The translations under genes and the position numbers were made by a program. From Haplomitrium mnioides (Eukaryota > Marchantiophyta > Haplomitriopsida > Calobryales): 28,551 bases of DNA. Position 1 is the stretch's first letter, and each line of letters opens with the position of its first letter. The notes beneath the pieces are model-generated. The model searched no databases and was not told where the DNA came from. It saw only the letters and a list, made by a program, of their open reading frames with translations. The stretch covers positions 1-28,551 of the forward strand of contig JBNGIS010008724.1 of the NCBI GenBank assembly GCA_049999725.1, given 5' to 3'. This document shows, piece by piece, positions 1 through 10,099 of this stretch.

Positions 1-861
1 AAGTTGTGAATGTGTGGTAATCAGAAAGGAAGTGCCTTCTTTGTATTCAGGAAAATGAGCAGGGATTCAAACTCTGTTGGACAGATTTCTGAATCTAGTA
101 GCCATGGATGTTGCAAGGAGGGGTATCTTTGGATATTGCATGTGGGATTAGGAGTTTTTCTAAGAGAGAAGTAATCCTATTCATGTAGGAGTGGAGATCT
201 AGTGGGTGAGTGTTCAGGATTTCAGAGAGGGCTGCTGAACTTCTTGGATGAAGGACAACAAGATGAGGTAGTGACCTCCTGAAATTCTAACTTAAAGATT
301 ACTGACAGAAATGTGCTTTTGTGTGTCTTAGTTCTAGAGGCTTCTAATCTTGTTGGAGCACCATTCAGACCTGCAGATGAATTCATGGTGATGTGCATTG
401 AAGTTAGATCTTACTATCAGTGACTGGAGGAGCAGTGTTGAGGAGAAAGGAGGCTGATGAAGGAATGACATGGGCTGTGATTCACATGTAGTAGCAACCT
501 TGATGGTAGGAATGGAGGTGAGTACCTGAAATCGAGAAGGGCCCTTCTTGTGTTCTGGGAAGAGGTAAGTGAATGAGTGTCCGCTTAAAGGAAGGGTTTA
601 AATTTTATCTTCTACTGTTTGAGAGTTGTTTTCCTTGGGTTGTGGGTTGAGTAAGAGAGGAAGAGTGAGAGAGAACAAATCAACAGAAGGCTGATCCAAG
701 GTCTTAGTTAGCCTTAAGTGACTGGAAGTGACAAAAAGGTGATATTATAACTATTATAGCTCCAATCCCTGGTAGGAATGATCTAGGATCCTTGCATATT
801 GGCCAGTATGCTTGCCCTTGTGCTACAACATATTATCAGTAGGGAATGATAGAATCTAAAG
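1..861. other. no recognised gene
   Basis: I see no open frame longer than 60 codons, no retroelement motif and no tandem repeat here. The plus strand is rich in G and A and uses short words such as GAAGG and GAGAG. The stretch is probably old mobile-element debris or ordinary intergenic DNA. Confidence 0.5.
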
Positions 862-1260
862 GATTCAAAATCTCAAAATTGCATATCCTAGAGATATTTT
901 TTGAAATAGAGAATTATCTACTAAAGAAGTATTTGTGCATGAATGAATGGATAGTTTTTTTTTAAGTACACTGTGAGAGAATGTCCACTCACAAAGTTTA
1001 TAACTTGGTGGATAATTTTACAAAATAGGAAATTTATAACTACTACACAACTTATTTGAAAGAGAAAGATCCTAGTTGTATTCTTAGTTTTTCAAGGTTT
1101 ACCAAATATTGGACAACTTATTTTCCAATAGTTAAAATTCCAAAACACAATAGATTTGTTGTGTGTGAAAACTGCGAAGAAATAAAATCATTGTGAGAAC
1201 AATCCGTCTTGGAGTCCGACAAAGGTAACAAATTTCTTCTCTTTTGAAACCTACAGTTAT
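862..1260 (+). pseudogene. decayed coding repeat, copy 1 (FTKYW..IPKHNRF..CENC family)
   Basis: The plus strand encodes a broken protein whose best part (about 1058-1250) reads as tyrosine-rich residues, then FTKYWTTYFPIVKIPKHNR, then FVVCENCEEIKS with a Cys-x2-Cys pair, then LESDKGNKF. The frame is interrupted by stops and frameshifts. The same protein is recovered from 19746-20115, where the pair of cysteines has decayed to F-x2-C. Agreement of the two copies at protein level, with differences scattered between them, shows descent from a coding ancestor. The pattern of an aromatic W, an IPK.NRF motif and a C-x2-C pair recalls a segment of large uncharacterised transposon proteins (DUF7869-type) known in several eukaryotes, but I cannot confirm the family. 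Function is not assigned. Confidence 0.5.
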
Positions 1261-2175
1261 TTTGATGCTCTTTTTATGAGAAACAAAGCTTTGTTCTAGA
1301 GATGTTATGATTTCTTGACTTTGTCCAAGAAGATATTGGTTATGTTAAGTTATTTCACAAACAAGGTTGCAATAATATAAACCTTAGCAAGTGGAATTGT
1401 GAAGACATACTCTATGCTTGCATGAGGTTTGTTGCTTTTAGTTTGAGCCTAAAGCACATTGTGAGTGAAATACAATGAGGAAATTGTTCCTTTTGTTGGT
1501 TGTGACCTTAGGCTTTCATTGGGTTTTGCTATTGTTGCTTCCAATCCAAACCCCTTTGCTAGGTAAAAAATATCAAGAATCATTTATGTTATTTGCAAAC
1601 CCTATGCGCACATAGGTTTTGTTCTTGTTTCTTTTAGATCGAGTCGCAACAACAATCAAAGCAAGCCAATACATTGATGTTATTGCTTTTGATCATATAC
1701 ACATATAGGATAAGTTATTTTTTTTATTGATCTTATGTGCATATAAAATTAGTTATTGTTTTTTTAATCCTATATGAGCATGGAGTCCAAGGCAACATTG
1801 AAATTAAAGTTCCAATTTGTAACCTAAAAGACACAAATCTTGTTTTTTTCCTCTCAAAACTTTTGCTTATTTCAAGTCAAAGATAAGTACTTATTGTGGA
1901 TGTTATTCAGATTCTCCTATATTTAAATATTTTAAAGTGCAAATTTTTTTTTTAATTTCACCTCTTATAATCCAAAAATTTGTTAAAGCTGCTTTGAATA
2001 TTTTTAGTGCATGAGGCTATCTTTTGAAATTCGAAACATCAAGACATGTTTTAATGAGCTATTTATATCTCTTTTGGTGCTTTATGATGATGCAGTCAAA
2101 TACAATTGCTAATTGTTTCTTCATTGTGACCAACAAATGAAAAAAAGAACAAAATTTGCAAGCCATTGAATATAA
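1261..2175. other. AT-rich spacer with isolated minisatellite-like words
   Basis: No gene is seen. Positions about 1585-1690 hold a single unit (CCTATGCGCACATAGG ... ATCAAAGCAAGCC) that matches the 93-bp tandem unit at 20280-20838. Related words with ATCCTATATGAGCATGGAGTCC-like content recur near 1690-1790. Because the coding repeat upstream (862-1260) also has its second copy just before the tandem array at 20280, 862-1690 and 19746-20838 are probably two copies of one larger repeat. Confidence 0.55.
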
Positions 2176-2180
2176 CTCTA
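2176..2180. repeat. target site duplication, left
   Basis: CTCTA lies immediately before the TG of the 5' LTR and is repeated immediately after the CA of the 3' LTR. Five base pairs is the usual duplication made by copia integrases. Confidence 0.93.
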
Positions 2181-2290
2181 TGTTATAGAGACATATATAT
2201 ACCCTATGTAAGTAGTCATCTATCAATCATTCTACGCATTCGTCTTGGAGACTCCCGTGTATGTGTGTGTGTGACGCTCATGCAATAACA
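2181..2290 (+). repeat. 5' LTR of the copia element (110 bp)
   Basis: It starts TGTTATAGAG and ends AATAACA, so it has the short TGTTA...TAACA terminal inverted repeat of an LTR. It matches 9919-10032. A TATA-like run (ATATATATA) sits at about 2193-2201, only some 12 bp into the LTR, so U3 would be extremely short. At 110 bp it is far shorter than the several hundred bp common in plant copia elements. The stretch TGTGTGTGTGTG near the end is the most variable part between the two LTRs. Confidence 0.93.
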
Positions 2291-2305
2291 TGTTATCAGC
2301 ACGAC
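2291..2305 (+). promoter_or_regulatory. primer-binding site
   Basis: TGTTATCAGCACGAC follows the LTR without a gap. It resembles the TGGTATCAGAGC primer-binding site of many plant copia elements, which pairs with the 3' end of initiator-methionine tRNA, but differs at several bases. The identity of the primer tRNA is an inference. Confidence 0.75.
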
Positions 2306-4358
2306 AGACTCTACAGAAATTTTTTTCCGCATGCGCTCAATCCGCACCAATATATGAGGAAGCTCCCGCGTACTCATCACTTTGCATACTCATTTTTTTC
2401 TCTCTCTGTGCTGAACATTTTTCCCACTTCATTGCTTCCATGATACCATTTTCTTATCTACTTTTCTAACAAGCGTTCTTGAGCATTCCATCTTTCTTTC
2501 CCTCTCATCCCTTCTTTTGCTCTTCACCTTTCTCACATTTTTTGCTTTTTGAAACGCACATGTAGAAACTAGGATGCACTCACATCACGACTCTAGCTCC
2601 TTGTTCTCTTATGTGAAGCATCGTTTTTCTTCCTCTGATGCCCCACTCACCTTCAAAGCCACCACAACTCGACGACCTACTTAGCGAATCCTTGCTCTTA
2701 TGCTTGGTGACACTTTCTTTTTTTGCTTGGCAACTCCCTGCTCACATGCGTGACAATTTCTTGTTGTCTACTTGGCGACATTGCTCCCTACTGTAAACTT
2801 GCGGGTGATCTTTCCCTTTTTTTCTAGTTTCCACCTGTTCGACAACATCAACGCAACACTAGCCTACTACTTTCTTTCTTCGTTGACTCCAGAAGAGCAC
2901 CACAACATTCTGTGCTTGCCAAAAGTTGAACCACATTGTATCCTCTTTGTTTGTTTTTGTTCCTTGCCTATGACAAGATGAAGTTGTCCAGTCTTCTTAC
3001 TCTTCGACATCAATACCTACCAAGTCATATTCTTCTTTTTGTTGTATTTCCTTTGCTATATTTCTACTCTAACCTCTCATCCACTCACGAACCATCGTTG
3101 CCTCTCTTCATTTTTCTATTCGTGGTTCTTCGTGAGATTCTTGTTTACTCCTTCTCTTTGCTAGGAACCATCCAACAAAGAAACAACACTAGCATGTACA
3201 CCCATTCTTCTTCAACACCAGAGTACATGAACCTGTTCTCCTACCCCTATACTCGACTCTTTCCTTTTACCTTTTCCGCTTCTCTCTAACCTTGAAGGAT
3301 AAGCACACAAGCTTACCACCTTCATATTGTTCTTTCATTTATGGTTCATTTTTCCCATGCTTTGGTTCTCTACTGTCACTCAGCGATAGCCTACCTATCT
3401 TTTACGACATAAGCAACATCCAGACCAAGGGGAGACAAGGCATATTCTATACCTACCAGGAATCATCTTCTAACACTATCTTACCTCTATGTGTGACTTT
3501 GATATGAGATACCTACCTGTACACGAGTTCAACTCACTTGTCTATGCACAACGAAGACTCGATCAAATATACTTTTGGTGAGCGATACCTTCACACAAGC
3601 GACTACACAGAGCTATATCGACATTCAACGGAAAGGCAACACTGCATCTTGCCACTTAAGGATCTCTCACTTTATTTTCCAAAACTTTGCGGTTCAATTT
3701 TCTCAACCCATCTCTTGATTATCTTTGATTGATTCCTTTCTTCGTCTCTGAATGAATCTATCCCTCACAAGAGACACACTATTTGATTCTAAAAAGTTTC
3801 TCATAAACATACAAGCAACTTGCACTAACAAGAAACAATGAACCTTGTCACCTCCACAAGCTAAACCACTATCTGGTCGTACTTGCAACTTTTACTTGTG
3901 TGAGCTAGTCCTCGATCGTTGTTGTGCCGCTCTACAATGCTGATTTTGTAAACAAGGAAGAAGTAAAACTCTTGGAGGACATGCCACAGGCACACCAGTA
4001 GAAGTAGAGACATACTTATACATGGCAGTTTCTTTATTGATTAGCAACATCAATTTCTTATTTCATTTCTCAGTAGTATATACCAATTGACTCGCATTTA
4101 GTCGATTCTTTCCTATTTATTATTTCAGCTTTTCATTTTTCTGCTTAAAGAAGAAAACATAAACAGGTACATGAGTTTGTGATCATCTAAAACTCGTATC
4201 GATCACCAATCTGTGCAAAGTACAGAACAATCGCAAACCATACCCAACCATTGCATTCACTAGACAATCTGGTTCCTCTTACTCATTCACAGACATTCTC
4301 AACAAAACAGAGCACAGACCTACAAATAGCATTTGTAGCATCTCTGAAATTCTAGGCA
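2306..4358 (+). other. long untranslated leader of the copia element
   Basis: About 2.05 kb separates the primer-binding site from the first gag codon. The stretch is pyrimidine-rich (many CTT, TTCTT and TCTC words) and has several open frames of 60-117 codons (for example 2936-3289 and 3292-3507) with low-complexity products that I do not recognise. Short direct repeats (GCTTGGCGACA and GCTTGGCAACT, about 2700-2790) are visible. A leader this long in an element with 110-bp LTRs may hold packaging and translation signals or captured host DNA. Confidence 0.6.
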
Positions 4359-5150
4359 ATGAGATTGGAGGACTCCAACTACTCATTATGGTCACTAGAC
4401 GTCACAACGCATATGGCATCCAAGGGTATCAATGAAATACTCAACACGAATGATGATATCAACCCGCGTGATGCAGCTAGAGCCCTCATCTTGACTTGAC
4501 ACCATCTAGTGGAACGAGACATGATTGGATTAATCTCCGAGTTCAGGATCATACGTTCATAGTAAACTACAACAGCGAATTATTTCGCATTGTCTCACAA
4601 TTGGCAATCTGTGGTCACTCCGTGATCGATGAAGAACAAATAGAGAAAACTCTATCGACTTTTCATGTGAGCAATCTCATTCTAGCATCAAAATATTGCA
4701 ATAGGCGATTCACTCGATGCTACTAGCTGAAAAATATCAACTCCTCCTTGTGGAAAATGCGAAGAAACGATCCTCAGGGTCTACCGCACCTCCACAAAAC
4801 CCTGAATCACATTTTACAAGGACTGAACTATATCCCCGCTCCAGAAACAGAAGTTTCTCTAGAGGCTAAAGAAGGGGACACTCCAGATTTAAGGGGAGTG
4901 ATACCCATCCTAACACCAATCAACCCCCGACTCCTAACAACATGGATCAACATGCCAAATATCACACATCGACAACACTAGAACGCGCTCCATAGTGCAC
5001 ATGGACAAATAGAGGAGGCAGACAATCCCATCGGGGCCGACGCACTTATTCTCATTCACACCAGCCACAAACAACCTGCAATCGATGTGGCACGCATGGC
5101 CACACCCAACCTAATTGCAAAGTACCCTCGCACCTAACGCGATTATACCA
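4359..5150 (+). pseudogene. gag: copia gag remnant (UBN2-like core and zinc knuckle)
   Basis: The start at 4359 opens MRLEDSNYSLWSLDV, the usual N-terminal signature of copia gag (an L..NY..W core). A TGA at 4497-4499 interrupts the frame, and the match continues in another frame from about 4496 with DWINLRVQDHTF, YNSELFRIVSQL and IEKTLSTFHVSN, which is the conserved UBN2-type gag core. A stop follows at about 4726, and a further frame runs 4748-4981. The zinc knuckle comes last. Gag would form the virus-like particle and bind the RNA. The product is dead because of at least one stop and frame changes. Confidence 0.85.
5077..5118 (+). other. gag zinc knuckle (CCHC)
   Basis: The codons give CNRCGTHGHTQPNC, a perfect C-x2-C-x4-H-x4-C nucleic-acid-binding knuckle with all four zinc ligands intact, near the end of gag as expected. 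Confidence 0.92.
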
Positions 5151-5193
5151 ATAGAGCATTAAACCTCACAATAATGAGGTACATGGAAACCTA

Positions 5194-5517
5194 TTGGAAT
5201 TGATAGATATCGATGAATATCTATCATACAATATACATCTCGAAAGTCACATGACTTACTCATCTTTGTCAAACCAAAAAAACAAATCCAAGATAACAAA
5301 CATTGTAGATAGAAGATCTTCGCACACTATATTGCAAGATCGAAAATACTTCTCATCGATTAAACCTTCTTCCAAGCCTATGACCACGATCACCAACCAC
5401 AATCCAATTGAAGAAGAACATAGTCTAGCAACCATACTATTTCCAAATGGTACTAGACTAGATATCAAATCTGCAATTTATGCACCAACAACAACCAGAA
5501 ACCTCATTAGTTTCTAG
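5194..5517 (+). pseudogene. copia protease remnant
   Basis: This 107-codon open frame holds the aspartic protease part of the polyprotein. The active-site triad DSG is replaced: codons at 5308-5316 read D-R-R in the context IVD-RR-SSHTIL, where intact elements have D-S-G followed by a similar S.H. The downstream part keeps the familiar SAIYAPTTTRNLISF segment. The enzyme would process gag-pol. The lost Ser-Gly makes it inactive even apart from the stop at 5515-5517. It lies between the gag knuckle and the integrase, as usual for copia. Confidence 0.85.
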
Positions 5518-5709
5518 GATATACGACAAAACAGTTTTCATATTCATACCAAATCTTTTCAGAATATTGAAATCCTCCATATCCTGAGTCCAACAACAAC
5601 AGGTTTCGACATATGAGAATCATTCTCACTATCTCCACCTGGACTTTACACTACCAAAATATGTTCATATCATGTCTCCACGAAATCGATCTCTACAGCT
5701 CTCACATCG

Positions 5710-6430
5710 CACAATCGTCTAGAGCATCCCGGCCGAGACATGTTCTACCGCATCAAAAACGATAGCAAAAGCATGCCACAAAATGTACACCCACTGCCAT
5801 TGAATACCTCAAGCTTAGCATGCGCACAAGGCAAACTAAAAAATGCACCTTCTCACAACAAAATAGAGATCACGATTCCTCGATTTCTCGAGAGAATCCA
5901 TGCTGATATCTGTGGACCTATCCATCCACCTTTAAGACCATTTCGATACTTTCTAGTCACCATTGATACATCATCCAAATGGTTAGAAGTATCCCTTCTT
6001 GCGACCAAAAACATGGTCTTCCCGAAACTGCTATCACAAATTTTGAGATTCTAAGCACAATTTTGTGATTACCCAATCAAAAATCTAAGAGTGGACAATG
6101 CCGTAGAATTCTCTTCACAAACTTTTGAATATTTTTGCACATCTATTGGCATAAATATACAATATTCAGTTCCACATGTATACTTTCAAAATGGCATTGT
6201 AGAATCGGCTATCAAGAGAATACAACTAATAGCAAGACTATTACTTCTTAATTCAAACCTCCCCATTATAACTTGGGGACACGCAATCATGCACGCAGCA
6301 TCCTTACTACATTACAGACCATCTGCATTCAATTAAAATTCCCCACACCAACTGGTAGCCAGAATCCCTGTAGATAACTCGCATCTTTGCACATTTGGCT
6401 GCCTCGTTCTTGTCCCAATCTTAGGACGAC
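5710..6430 (+). pseudogene. copia integrase remnant with intact DD35E residues
   Basis: The HHCC-type zinc domain starts at about 5710 (HNRLEHPGRDM). Its first cysteine is replaced, since SLAC stands where C-x2-C is expected. The catalytic core follows: HADICGP with Asp at 5905-5907, VDNAVEF with Asp at 6094-6096, and NGIVESAIKR with Glu at 6202-6204. The second Asp and the Glu are separated by 35 residues, the canonical DD35E spacing. A stop at about 6052 and another at about 6334 break the frame, but the reading frame register is kept across both. The continuation after 6340 resembles the segment that follows integrase in copia polyproteins (HLCTFGC). The enzyme would insert the cDNA and make the 5-bp duplication. 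Confidence 0.92.
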
Positions 6431-6980
6431 ATCAAACAAAGATGGGACCCCAACATCAAAAAGGCATATATATCGGGTTGGAATCTCCTTCTATTATCCA
6501 ATATCTTGAACTCTCAATCTCTGATGTGCTTAAGTCTCGACTCGCAGACTGTCAATTCTTTAAAGAATCTTTCCTACATCTGCTACAAGAGGACAAAGCT
6601 GTACAATCCAAACCTAAGGACAAATTAATATGATACTAGCATTTGCCATTAGACTTTGACCAACAAAACGGACAATCCGATACCCAAGTCAAATGACTCC
6701 TCCATCTACAACAAACATTAATCAAAATGCTTGACGCATTTAACAATGTAGCTAGCATCACCAAATCACACATTGAAGATGCCAACGTACTAGCACGACT
6801 CACTTCAAAAAGTTGACACATGTGCCATTGAAATACAACCTAAAGCAAAACATGGTAGACCTAAAGGCTCAAAGAATAAACCAAAATCTCCGACATCATT
6901 ACACGTTGCGATCAACAACGATGAAATAGCAATTGACCATTCCCATACCGGTCAAATATGAAACACATACCAAACCACTA
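6431..6980 (+). pseudogene. copia integrase-RT linker, degenerate
   Basis: Between integrase and RT the plus strand keeps traces of the linker: GPQHQKGIYIGLESPSIIQYL at 6442 and beyond matches the common YVGY.SPSIIRYLEP-type segment. After about 6630 stops are frequent, and frames with many K, S and P residues (for example near 6840-6890) are all that is visible. Confidence 0.75.
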
Positions 6981-7481
6981 TGGATGATCTATTTGCATTC
7001 TCTATATCACAATCAATAAACAATGATACATTTGATCCTTTATCTGTACGAGAAGGACAATCAAGAACCGATTGGCCCCAATAGGATAAAGCAATAAATT
7101 CAGAACTTGACTCTCTCATACAACGACAAGTATTTGGATCTATTATGTTAGCTCTTCCTGATATGCACCTAAGAGATTACAGATATTTTTTTCCGCAACC
7201 ACAATGCAAAAGGTGATGTCACGCGATATAAGGCAAGATTAGTGGTTAAAAGATATACTCAGATTCTTGGACATGATTATAACCTCACATACTCACCTGT
7301 CATTGACACTATAACTTACAGATATATGATAGCATTTGCTATCCAACGCAATCTCACTATGCACATCATGGACATCATCACTGCCTACTTATATAGCACT
7401 CTAGACACCCAAAGTTTTATGAAAGCACCCTCTGAACTCATATCAAGAATGGCATTTCATATTCAAGGGGAAAACAACCAC

Positions 7482-7487
7482 AATGCA
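7482..7487. repeat. 6-bp flanking duplication, left of the RT insert
   Basis: AATGCA is the last in-frame RT sequence before the minisatellite. The same six bases recur at 8239-8244 on the other side. Confidence 0.7.
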
Positions 7488-8238
7488 AATGGATCTTTAG
7501 TCCAAAACGGCCCAAATAGTGAGATTAGACTCTTTGTCTCTCATGGCCTAAACTATGAGGTTTAGACCTTTTGTCCCTCATGACATGCACTATAAAAATG
7601 GACCTTTAGTCCAAATAGCCCAAATACTAAGATTAGACCTTTTGTCTCTCATGGCCTAAACTTTGAGGTTAGACCTTTTGTCCCTCATGACATGCACTAT
7701 AAAAATGGACCTTTAGTCCGAAATGGCCCAAATACTGAGATTAGACCTTTTGTCTCTCATGGCCTAAACTTTGAGGTTAGACCTTTTGTCCTTCATGATT
7801 TGCACTATAACAATGGACCTTTAGTCCACAGAGGCACAATGATTAAAAATTGACCTTTTGTCCACAAAGACCTCAATTTGGGAAAAGAACCTTTTGTCCT
7901 CAATGGCCAACAAATGAAATAACCTTTTGTCCATAAGAGGCCATTGCCAATCCAGAAAGGACCTTTAGTCCTTATGTCGAAAAGACAATGCCAAATGATG
8001 GAATGTAAGTTGGATAATGCCATTCAAGGACCTTTAGTCCAGCCAACAAATTCACTGAGCACGCAACATTTCAAAGGACCTTTAGTCCAGCCAGCAAATT
8101 TGCTAAACACGTAGCATTTCAAAGGAACCTTTAGTCCCACATATATACAAGCTGCATGAGCAACAACAGAATGGACCTTTTGTCCCCCATCATCAAAGTA
8201 AACCACATGAAAATGTGAAGTTGGCAAAGCATTCTATT
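7488..8238. repeat. 751-bp minisatellite insert in the copia RT
   Basis: The insert carries at least 18 copies of a 12-13-bp word close to GGACCTTTAGTCC or GACCTTTTGTCC, spaced about 36 bp apart at first. Three successive 36-bp subunits form a higher-order unit of 107-109 bp, repeated from 7491, 7600 and 7707 to 7814. From 7815 to about 8190 the word recurs at irregular spacing (7815, 7850, 7888, 7919, 7961, 8028, 8075, 8126, 8174). The word is an imperfect palindrome (GGAC, five-base loop, GTCC). With one AATGCA copy and the insert set aside, the RT frame on the two sides is the same, so this is a later insertion and not part of the element. Its source is unknown. Confidence 0.85.
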
Positions 8239-8244
8239 AATGCA
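8239..8244. repeat. 6-bp flanking duplication, right of the RT insert
   Basis: The second AATGCA is followed at once by RT codons that match the family and are in the frame of the left flank. Confidence 0.7.
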
Positions 8245-8888
8245 TCTGGATCACCAATCAACCAATCAGGCATACAAATGGCAGTTCAAGTCCTGAGATC
8301 GATATATGGGCTCAAATAGAGTGGCAGAAATTGGTACCAAAGATACAAATTAGAGATAATGGCACTGAATTTTACAAATGATAACATTGCTCCATGCCTG
8401 TTCATGAAAGATCAAGGCTCTAAATACGTTGTAGTTGCACTTTAAGTAGACGACATAAATATTTTTGGCACAAAAATTCTAGTAGCCAGCACAATTTCCA
8501 AATTGAAAGATATATTTGAAATGCGAGACATTGGAGAACCAGATTTCTGTCTTGGCATACAGTTTGAGCATCTGCCTAATGGGATATGATCCACTAGTCT
8601 AGATATATGGCCAAGATCCTCAAAGAATTCAATATGGATAATGCTCATCCGACGAGCACTCCCATGGATATGAGATCTTTGGACCTAACCAAGGACATGT
8701 TTGCAAAACAAAAGGAACATGAACAAACTCTGGGATCAAAAAAACCATACCTTTTGGCAATTGGAGCTCTTATTTACCTTTCTAATCAAATCAGACCTGA
8801 TATATCTTTTGCACTAAACCTGCTCGCAATGCACAACTCTCAGCCTACTATTTGTCACTGAAATAGACTCAAACGCATTTTTAGATAC

Positions 8889-9448
8889 TTGAAAGGTACA
8901 AAAGATATGGGACTCTTCTTCCCTAGAAATGCAACAAGTGATATTGTTGGTTATGCCAACTTTGGATGTTTATTTGATCTTGATGATGCAAAGTCTCCAA
9001 TAGGATGCGTCTTCCTTAAAAGAAGCACCGCTATCTCATGGAAAGCACAAAATAAACAATTACAACTACCTCGACTAACCATGCAGAAATCATAGCACTC
9101 TATGAGGCTAGTAGGGAACGCATTTGGCTCCAACAACTCATTGATCATATCAACATCAATACGGGCCAACCTCTACTTCAATCTCCTAAAATAATATACG
9201 AGGACAATCGACCATCCGTCGACCAAATTGCTCAAGGCTTTATCAAGGGTGATAGAATTAAACACATTGCTTCTAAATTCTTTTACACCCATAAGCAAGA
9301 CGGTGACAAAATAAATGTCCAATAGATAGAAAGCAAGGATAATAGAGCAGATATCTTCGCCAAACCCCTTCCACATGCTCTACACATTGCACATACTCAA
9401 AGGCTTGGTTTACAAAAACTATTTGAATTACACCAAAACAACAAATAA
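8889..9448 (+). pseudogene. copia RNase H remnant and end of pol
   Basis: The RNase H domain begins GYANFGCLFDLDDAKSPIGC. The first catalytic Asp of the usual Y-A-D-A-D-W is Asn here. AISWKAQNKQ follows, then a frameshift near 9075. In the next frame HAEIIALYEASRERIWL carries the expected Glu and YEDNRPSV the expected Asp. A TAG near 9323 interrupts, and KDNRADIFAKPL is the C-terminal signature of copia pol. The polyprotein ends at the TAA at 9446-9448. The domain would remove the RNA strand during cDNA synthesis. Confidence 0.9.
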
Positions 9449-9909
9449 TGATTGCTTATAATATTTTTTTTCTCTATTACCTTTAGTCATGAAGATCAAG
9501 GATTGCGAATTCAATTTTTTCCTTTTTGAAAAATATCTAATCTATATAAAATGTCATACAGGTAATGAAAAGCAAAGATTGTACCAGAAGCTGACAACAC
9601 TCCTCAGCTTTTGGGGTTGACATCATTTTTCAAACAGATCTCCAAGATATAAGTACACAGGATGCATCGATACAACTACAAAGAACGCAACAACACCACA
9701 TATTAGCTTCACTATCAAAGCAACATTTTGAAAATTTCCTACTTACACACACAATCATTATATTTTTACCTACTATATGGTGGTACTCTTTCCCTTGGAA
9801 GAAAGCGTGAGGGTTTTAATGAGACCACACATAAAATAGGATTTGTAATAAGGACCTACATAGCATATAGTCCTAGTAGGATGACTGATTATTAAAAGAA
9901 GAATCAGCC
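9449..9909 (+). other. 3' untranslated part of the copia element
   Basis: About 460 bp between the pol stop and the polypurine tract. It is AT-rich with no open frame of note on the coding strand. The minus-strand frame at 9773-9964 runs into the LTR and is not a gene. Confidence 0.7.
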
Positions 9910-9918
9910 AAGGGGGAG
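9910..9918 (+). promoter_or_regulatory. polypurine tract
   Basis: AAGGGGGAG abuts the 3' LTR with no gap. It is the primer site for plus-strand DNA synthesis in LTR elements. Confidence 0.9.
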
Positions 9919-10032
9919 TATTATAGAGACATATATATACCTTATGTAAGTAGTCATCTATCAATCATTCTACTTATTTGTCTTGGAGACTCCCGTGTAT
10001 GTGCCTGTGTGTGCGGTGCTCATGTATTAACA
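9919..10032 (+). repeat. 3' LTR of the copia element (114 bp)
   Basis: It matches the 5' LTR over its whole length. The first dinucleotide is TA instead of TG, a likely point mutation, and the end reads TATTAACA. A 4-bp length difference lies in the GT-rich part near its end. The CTCTA duplication follows directly. Confidence 0.93.
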
Positions 10033-10037
10033 CTCTA
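10033..10037. repeat. target site duplication, right
   Basis: CTCTA, identical to 2176-2180. Joining the flanks outside the element gives uninterrupted AT-rich host sequence. Confidence 0.93.
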
Positions 10038-10099
10038 TTCTTTCTTTCTTTATTGTTTGTTAGAAGAGTTTAATGTTTTGGTATCGCTTAAGCATATGC

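Larger units (their letters stand above)
6981..8888 (+). pseudogene. copia reverse transcriptase remnant, interrupted
   Basis: RT (RVT_2 type) begins with LSVREGQSRTDWPQ near 7030, has a frameshift near 7190, then continues from about 7200 in the frame ARLVVKRYTQILGHDY and DTITYRYMIAFAIQRN to MKAPSEL. At 7488 a minisatellite insert begins. After it (8245 on) the same protein resumes: VLRSIYGLK, a TAG where Gln is usual, SGRNWYQRY. The catalytic box reads VAL-stop-VDD (8440-8454), with the Tyr codon of YVDD replaced by TAA. DIGEPDFCLGIQFE and the thumb region follow to about 8880. The enzyme would copy the element RNA to DNA. It is inactive. Confidence 0.92.
2181..10032 (+). mobile_element. 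complete but degenerate Ty1/copia LTR retrotransposon
   Basis: A 7852-bp element runs from TG (2181) to CA (10032). It has short LTRs, a 5-bp target duplication CTCTA on both sides (2176-2180 and 10033-10037), a primer-binding site directly after the 5' LTR and a purine tract directly before the 3' LTR. The domain order is gag with UBN2-like core and zinc knuckle, protease, integrase, RT, RNase H. Integrase before RT is diagnostic of copia (Pseudoviridae-type) elements. Stops and frameshifts occur in every domain, so it is not autonomous. The LTRs differ at about 6% of sites in their first 84 bp plus indels near the end, so the insertion is old. A 751-bp minisatellite insert interrupts the RT. 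Confidence 0.95.

Noticed and set aside
2936-3289. 117-codon frame in the copia leader
   Set aside because: Low-complexity F, L, S and Y-rich product from pyrimidine-rich DNA, between the primer-binding site and gag. No motif.
7491-8190. CRISPR-like array (36-bp period, palindromic repeats)
   Set aside because: Spacers are themselves repeated, repeats are variable, there are no cas genes, and the surroundings are plant retrotransposon sequence.
7805-8227. Minus-strand frames rich in LWTKG residues
   Set aside because: Translation of the GGACC/GGTCC minisatellite words; not a gene.
8443-8445. Stops read as alternative genetic code or readthrough
   Set aside because: Stops occur together with frameshifts and with catalytic residues lost in protease, RT and RNase H, so simple decay explains them.
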